A program made the translations under genes and the position numbers. A stretch of 18,864 nucleotides of DNA from Anaerolineaceae bacterium (GTDB lineage Bacteria; Chloroflexota; Anaerolineae; Anaerolineales; Anaerolineaceae): positions 1 to 18,864 of the forward strand of contig JAQTMA010000028.1 in assembly GCA_028714615.1 (NCBI GenBank), read 5' to 3'. Each line of letters begins with the position of its first letter. Within the stretch, counting starts at the first letter, position 1. Of the stretch, positions 14,855-18,864 are shown one piece after another. The notes under the pieces are model-generated. The model worked only from the letters and a program-made list of their open reading frames with translations. It made no database searches and was not told the origin of the DNA.

Positions 14855-14897
14855 ATTTCTTCTGTGAACTCTATGGGTAATTCCTTGGGAGGGAAAA

Positions 14898-15827
14898 ATG
14901 ACTGATTTCAAAGGCAGAGATATCCTGGATGGGGCGCAGTTCAGCCGCGAAGATTTGGACTGCATCCTGGAAGTCGCCGGTGGTTTCGCTCGCAAGGTCA
15001 AGCAGCGTGAGACGCTGGACCTGCTCAAGGGCTACGTGTTGGCTGCCCTTTTCTTTGAGCCCAGCACGCGCACCCGCCTATCATTCGAGACCGCCATGCA
15101 ACGCCTGGGCGGCAGCGTGGTGGGCTTCTCTTCTGCTGAATCGACCTCGGTAGCCAAGGGCGAGACCCTGGCTGATACCATTCGCACCGTGGACCAGTAC
15201 GCCGACGTGATCGCCATGCGTCACCCGGCCATCGGCTCGGCCCGGCTGGCCGCCGAAATCGCCAACGCCCCGGTGCTGAATGGCGGCGACGGCGCCGGGC
15301 AGCACCCCACCCAGGCGTTGCTCGACCTGTATACCATGCAAACTGAGCGCGGCAGCCTGGACGGCGCGACGATTGTGTTGTGCGGTGACTTAAAGAACGG
15401 GCGCACCGTGCATTCAGGGGTCGAGGTCTATAAGCATTACCACTGCAAGCTGGTACTGGTGGCGCCTCCCTCGCTGGGCATGCCTGCCGAGGTTACGGCC
15501 CGGCTGCGCGGCGAAGGCATGCAGATCGAAGAGACCAACGACCTTGGGCAGGCCATTCGTGGGGCTGATTTCCTGTACATGACCCGCATCCAGAAAGAGC
15601 GCTTTGCCGATGCGGCCGAGTATGAACGCCTCAAGGACAGCTACATCCTCAACCGCGAGATGGTCGAAACCATCAACCCGCGCCTGATCGTTATGCACCC
15701 GCTGCCGCGCGTCAGCGAGATCGCCACCGACGTCGATCCATTGCCTGGTGCAGCCTATTTCCGCCAGGCAGGTAATGGCGTTTGCGTGCGCATGGCATTA
15801 ATTGCATTGGTGATGGGAAAAGCTTAA
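14898..15827 (+). CDS. pyrB: Aspartate carbamoyltransferase catalytic subunit
   Basis: A 309-residue enzyme joining carbamoyl phosphate and L-aspartate to N-carbamoyl-aspartate, the first committed step of pyrimidine synthesis. The carbamoyl-phosphate motif FFEPSTRTRLSFETAM is at about 52-67 (Ser56-Thr57-Arg58-Thr59), Lys87 is in SVAKGE, His109 in RHPAIGS, and NGGDGAGQHPTQALLDLYT (128-146) and MHPLPRVSEI are the classic aspartate-type blocks, distinguishing it from ornithine carbamoyltransferase. Length matches E. coli PyrB. GGGAGGG (14887-14893) lies four bases before the ATG. No regulatory subunit gene (pyrI) or other pyrimidine gene adjoins it, so it may act as an unregulated trimer or meet its partners from elsewhere. 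It seems unrelated to the hydroxyacid operon. Confidence 0.95.
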   Translation: MTDFKGRDILDGAQFSREDLDCILEVAGGFARKVKQRETLDLLKGYVLAALFFEPSTRTRLSFETAMQRLGGSVVGFSSAESTSVAKGETLADTIRTVDQYADVIAMRHPAIGSARLAAEIANAPVLNGGDGAGQHPTQALLDLYTMQTERGSLDGATIVLCGDLKNGRTVHSGVEVYKHYHCKLVLVAPPSLGMPAEVTARLRGEGMQIEETNDLGQAIRGADFLYMTRIQKERFADAAEYERLKDSYILNREMVETINPRLIVMHPLPRVSEIATDVDPLPGAAYFRQAGNGVCVRMALIALVMGKA

Positions 15828-16207
15828 CCCCCTCTCCCTGCGCTGGTCAGGGATTGCGAACTCTTCTCAAAGGACCAGTGCCGAAAGCAAAAGGCTCAAT
15901 AGAATTGCCGGGGGTTTGTTGTAATGACTTTGGTCGTTATCAGTGACTTTGCCGAGTCCAAACTCGATACTCAGACTCTCCTCTCTGAGTCCAGGTCAAG
16001 AACTTTGAAAGTCAGGCGAGCAACTTATATGTAGATTGAGCCAGGATGGATGACTGAAATCCTCACTACAAACCCTTGTACGAATAAATAGCCTTGACAA
16101 GGTCCAGACCCTTGTCAAGGCGAAGAGCAAACGATGATTTCTTGAACGATCTTGATGGTGTGGTGAAGGTGAGTTGGGGAGAGGTGGAAAAGATGAAGGA
16201 GATAGGG
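15828..16207. other. Intergenic region between pyrB and the molybdenum hydroxylase genes
   Basis: 380 bases with no supportable gene. A small hairpin TCCCTG/CAGGGA (15835-15840, 15848-15853) just after pyrB could be a weak terminator, without a T-run. ACTCAGA (15969-15975) and TCTGAGT (15984-15990) form a 7-bp stem with an 8-base loop. TGACTTTG occurs twice between 15920 and 15955. A double palindrome occupies 16091-16121. The best promoter guess is TTGAAA (16005-16010) with a poor TATGTA at 16028-16033. Confidence 0.55.
16091..16121. repeat. Paired palindromes forming a 12-bp perfect inverted repeat
   Basis: GCCTTGACAAGG (16091-16102) and CCTTGTCAAGGC (16110-16121) are perfect inverted copies with a 7-base spacer. 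Each arm is itself a palindrome, CCTTG-n-CAAGG, with centres 18 bp apart. It can fold as one hairpin or be read as two operator half-sets for a dimeric regulator. It lies 86 bases before the molybdenum hydroxylase start; no T-run follows. Confidence 0.6.
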
Positions 16208-18565
16208 ATGGAAAATCAGAAATTTGAGATCGTTGGGAAGGCGACACCCAGAAAGGACGGTCCGGCTCGGGTGACCGGTCAGGAGCTGTACACGGTCGAT
16301 ATACGCTTACCGCGCATGCTCCACGGCCGGGCGGTGTGCTCGCCGTACGCCCATGCCCGCATTAAAAGCGTCGATACCTCCGCGGCGGAAGCCATGGGGG
16401 CTATCGTTCTCACCTTTGCCGACATTCCACCGGTGCGTTATAACGAGCGTATCATCACCGTCCCTTGGGAGTTGCATCGCGACCATTACGTCCTGGCGGA
16501 TAAGGTCCGCCGCATGGGTGAGGCAGTGGCCGCGGTGGCTGCCGAGACGGAGGCCCTGGCCGATCAGGCTGCCCGCGCTGTGGTGGTGGAGTATGAGCCC
16601 CTACCGGTGAACCTTGATCCGTACGCAGCCATGCAGCCAGGCGCCGAGCCCATCTATGACACGGTGCTGCACGGCGACAAGGAAATCCCCATCCACAACA
16701 ACATCGCCTGCACACGCAACGTTGACGAGGGCGATATCGACCAGGGCTTTGCCGAAGCTGAGGTAACGGTGGAAGGCACCTTCCGAACCCGCAAGATCTA
16801 CCACGCCCAGATGGAACCCAAGGCGGTGGTCTGCCAGGCCGAGCCGGACGGCGGCATCAGCGTATGGGGCACGGTGCAGTCCATCCACAACGCACGCATC
16901 GTCCTCGGGCAGATTTTCAACATCCCCCTCAGCAAGGTGAACGTCAAGCGCACCGCGGTTGGCGGCACGTTCGGCTCCAGCATCCAGATGAATTCGGTTG
17001 TGCCCATCGGGGTGGCGCTGGCGCTCAAAGCCCGCCGTCCAGTGAAGATGGTGCTCACCCGCGAGGAGGACATGCACGACCACGCCCGCTATGCCCCCAC
17101 CATTCACCTGAAGATCGGCGCAAAGAAGGACGGCACCCTGACTGCCGCCCAGATGGAGCTGGTCGCGGATATCGGGGCGCACAACATCCAGGCTTATTCT
17201 TACCTGGGCGTCTCCATCGGCTGGCTGGTGTCGCTCTACCGCTTCCCACACGTGCGCTATCGCGGTACGGCGGTGTATACCAACAAAGCCCCCTCGTGCG
17301 CCATGCAGGGCTTCGGCAATCCCCAGGTGACCCTGGCGGCGGAATCGCTGATGGACGAACTGGCTGAGAAACTGGGATTAGATGCGTTGGAGCTGCGTTT
17401 GAAAAATTATGCCGGTCTGGGCAGCAGTTTCTGGGGCCAGGGACCGCTGGTACGTTCGATCATCTGGAGCGACGGAGTGCCCGAGTTGCTCGGCCGGGGA
17501 GCCAAAGTCATCCACTGGGAGCAGCGCCAACCCCCTGAAACCAAAACCGGGCGCTTCCGGCGCGGGATTGGCCTGGCGCGCGGCTTTCACACCTCCAGCG
17601 CCGGCGCGCCTCAACCCGGCGACGTGATCGATTACTCTGGCGCGCTGGTCAAGGTTAACCAGGATGGTTCGGTTGATGTCGTTTCGGCGGTGATGGATCA
17701 CGGCGGTGGTACGCTGGAAGCAATGGCCAAGCTGGTGGCTGAGACGCTGTGTGTGCCCCTCGACAAAGTCAATGTGGCACCCGCCGACACGCGTTCGACG
17801 GTCTACGACGTTACCACGCATGCCACGCGCGGCGTATATGCCGGCTGCGGCGCAGCGGTGAAGGTCGCCAAAGAAGTTAAACAGGAAATCCTGGAGACGG
17901 CAGCGCGCTTCCTGAACGTGATGCCGGATGCGCTCGACCTGCGCATGGACGCACAACGCGACCAATGCCTGGTCTATTGCGCTTCGATGCCTGAGAAACG
18001 CATGACGTTGCGCGAGATCGCCACCCGCTGCTGGACAGAAAGCTGGAAAACCATCGCCAAGGTGGACAGCTACCGCCCGGTCAACTGTCCCCCCGCCTTC
18101 GTCACCGTCTTCCTGGAAGTCGAGGTGGACACCTGGACCGGCGTCGTGAAAACAGTGCGGGCGGTGCTGGGCAGCGATTGCGGAACCGTGGTCAATCCGG
18201 ATATGGCCGCCGGCCAATTGGAGGGCGGACTGTCGCGGGGAGCGGGTTACGCCCTATACGAGGACAACGAGTGGGACGACGAAGGCCAATTGGTCTCGCG
18301 CGGTTTCTGGATCGACGCCAAGATCCCCGGCATCGTCGAAAGCCCGACCCTGGAGCAGCTCGAGGTGCATTTTGCCGCCACCACCGAGCCCACCGGCCCG
18401 CTAGGCGCTAAGGGCATTGGTGAAGCTGCCCTCAACCCGGTGCCGGCTGCCTACGCCAACGCGATCTACAACGCGGTGGGCGTACGGTTCTACGAACTAC
18501 CCATGACGCCTGAGAAGGTTCTGCGCGGAATCCGCGAGAAAGCCCAAAAGGAGCGTGCCCAATGA
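16208..18565 (+). CDS. Xanthine dehydrogenase / CoxL-family molybdenum hydroxylase, large (molybdopterin) subunit
   Basis: A 785-residue large subunit of the xanthine oxidase family, which hydroxylates a substrate carbon with water at a molybdenum-cytosine/pterin dinucleotide site. The N-terminal aldehyde oxidase/XDH a/b-hammerhead domain (about 10-135) starts with IVGKATPRKDGPARVTGQEL. The Mo-binding domain carries VGGTFG (251-256), AMQGFGNPQ (365-373), DCGTVVNP...GQLEGG (about 658-674), and the catalytic Glu739 in GAKGIGEA. Gln replaces the usual Arg of the RGFG motif. ATG 16208 is chosen because AAGGAG (16196-16201) precedes it by six bases; ATG 16193 is possible, and a TTG further up lies in the inverted repeat and is unlikely. 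The stop overlaps the FAD subunit start (ATGA). Substrate is not evident: xanthine, nicotinate, aldehydes and others are all possible. Confidence 0.92.
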   Translation: MENQKFEIVGKATPRKDGPARVTGQELYTVDIRLPRMLHGRAVCSPYAHARIKSVDTSAAEAMGAIVLTFADIPPVRYNERIITVPWELHRDHYVLADKVRRMGEAVAAVAAETEALADQAARAVVVEYEPLPVNLDPYAAMQPGAEPIYDTVLHGDKEIPIHNNIACTRNVDEGDIDQGFAEAEVTVEGTFRTRKIYHAQMEPKAVVCQAEPDGGISVWGTVQSIHNARIVLGQIFNIPLSKVNVKRTAVGGTFGSSIQMNSVVPIGVALALKARRPVKMVLTREEDMHDHARYAPTIHLKIGAKKDGTLTAAQMELVADIGAHNIQAYSYLGVSIGWLVSLYRFPHVRYRGTAVYTNKAPSCAMQGFGNPQVTLAAESLMDELAEKLGLDALELRLKNYAGLGSSFWGQGPLVRSIIWSDGVPELLGRGAKVIHWEQRQPPETKTGRFRRGIGLARGFHTSSAGAPQPGDVIDYSGALVKVNQDGSVDVVSAVMDHGGGTLEAMAKLVAETLCVPLDKVNVAPADTRSTVYDVTTHATRGVYAGCGAAVKVAKEVKQEILETAARFLNVMPDALDLRMDAQRDQCLVYCASMPEKRMTLREIATRCWTESWKTIAKVDSYRPVNCPPAFVTVFLEVEVDTWTGVVKTVRAVLGSDCGTVVNPDMAAGQLEGGLSRGAGYALYEDNEWDDEGQLVSRGFWIDAKIPGIVESPTLEQLEVHFAATTEPTGPLGAKGIGEAALNPVPAAYANAIYNAVGVRFYELPMTPEKVLRGIREKAQKERAQ

Positions 18566-18864
18566 GCAGCGCCGAATCCAACCAGATGACCAACTCTCAC
18601 CTGTTGGTGGCGACCTTTGACTACCATGAACCTGCCTCCCTACCCGAAGCTTTGGCGTTGATGGAGCGTTACGGCGCAGGCGCCAGGCTGATGGCCGGGG
18701 GCACCCACCTGTTGGTGATGATGAAGATGGAACGGGAGACTCCTCAAGCAATCATCAACCTGGTGCACATTCCTGACTTGTCCGGCATTCACACCCGCCC
18801 CGGGGACGGCGCCCTGCGCATTGGCGCCTGCACCCCCATCCGCGCCGTGTTCGCACACTCCATG
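18562..18864 (+). CDS. FAD-binding (medium) subunit of the molybdenum hydroxylase, N-terminal part (truncated by window edge)
   Basis: Frame open from ATG 18562 to the last base, 101 codons. The FAD pyrophosphate motif LMAGGTHLLVMMK and the later LRIGACTPIRAV are diagnostic of the CoxM/XdhB FAD-binding domain (usual length about 280-300, so roughly two thirds is missing). AAGGAG (18547-18552) lies nine bases upstream, and the start overlaps the large-subunit stop by four bases. It passes electrons from the iron-sulfur subunit to NAD or another acceptor. The 2Fe-2S small subunit gene is expected next, outside the window. The first ~15 residues are a polar extension before the conserved start FDYHEPASLPEAL. 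Confidence 0.93.
   Translation, partial: MSSAESNQMTNSHLLVATFDYHEPASLPEALALMERYGAGARLMAGGTHLLVMMKMERETPQAIINLVHIPDLSGIHTRPGDGALRIGACTPIRAVFAHSM

Noticed and set aside
16094..16122. TTGACA as a -35 box
   Set aside because: It is part of the palindrome, and the bases 17 downstream (AAGGCG) are not a -10 box.
16094..16207. Upstream TTG start giving a 38-residue extension of the molybdenum hydroxylase
   Set aside because: The TTG falls inside the inverted repeat, the extension is not like the family N-terminus, and ATG 16208 has AAGGAG at ideal spacing.
17378..18217. Minus-strand open frame (279 codons)
   Set aside because: Antisense to the molybdenum hydroxylase large subunit, with no recognisable domain.
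1..18864. CRISPR array, tRNA, rRNA, insertion sequence or prophage genes
   Set aside because: No regularly spaced direct repeats, no tRNA/rRNA-like stretches, and no transposase or integrase reading frames were seen; genes are metabolic and intact.

Overview
The window reads as chromosomal DNA of an anaerobic, moderately GC-rich bacterium, most likely Chloroflexota (Anaerolineae-like). This is inferred from the lipoprotein-anchored binding protein, the ferredoxin-dependent 2-oxoacid oxidoreductase next to a fused ADP-forming acyl-CoA synthetase, and overall gene style; no rRNA or other phylogenetic marker is present. Apart from the first gene, everything is on the + strand and most genes are tightly packed or overlapping.

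Layout: (1) 1-509, minus strand, the N-terminal part of a leucine-rich-repeat protein that runs off the left edge. (2) 510-810, a divergent intergenic region with a strong promoter (TTGACT-18-TATAAT) and a likely operator for the next gene. (3) 811-1593, an IclR-family regulator. (4) 1845-6532, a complete LivKHMGF-type ABC importer. (5) 6536-13502, a contiguous catabolic block: LarA-like nickel-pincer protein, Ldh_2-family 2-hydroxyacid dehydrogenase, IorA, IorB, and an ADP-forming acyl-CoA synthetase. (6) A hairpin and a new consensus promoter at 13499-13578, then a fold-type-I aminotransferase. (7) Aspartate carbamoyltransferase catalytic subunit (pyrB), with a hairpin in its leader. (8) A 380-base gap with repeats, then a molybdenum hydroxylase large subunit and the start of its FAD subunit, which is cut by the right edge.

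The most interesting reading is that genes 3-5 form one regulated uptake-and-energy pathway. An imported 2-hydroxyacid would be racemised or epimerised (LarA-like), oxidised to a 2-oxoacid (Ldh_2), oxidatively decarboxylated to an acyl-CoA with reduction of ferredoxin (IorAB), and the thioester converted to ATP (ADP-forming acyl-CoA synthetase). IorAB is best known for aryl pyruvates, so aryl-lactates such as phenyllactate or indolelactate are the leading candidate substrates, but the sequence does not fix this. The LarA-like protein keeps the cofactor lysine and nickel-ligand histidine but has Ser in place of one of the two catalytic histidines, so it may do something other than simple lactate racemisation.
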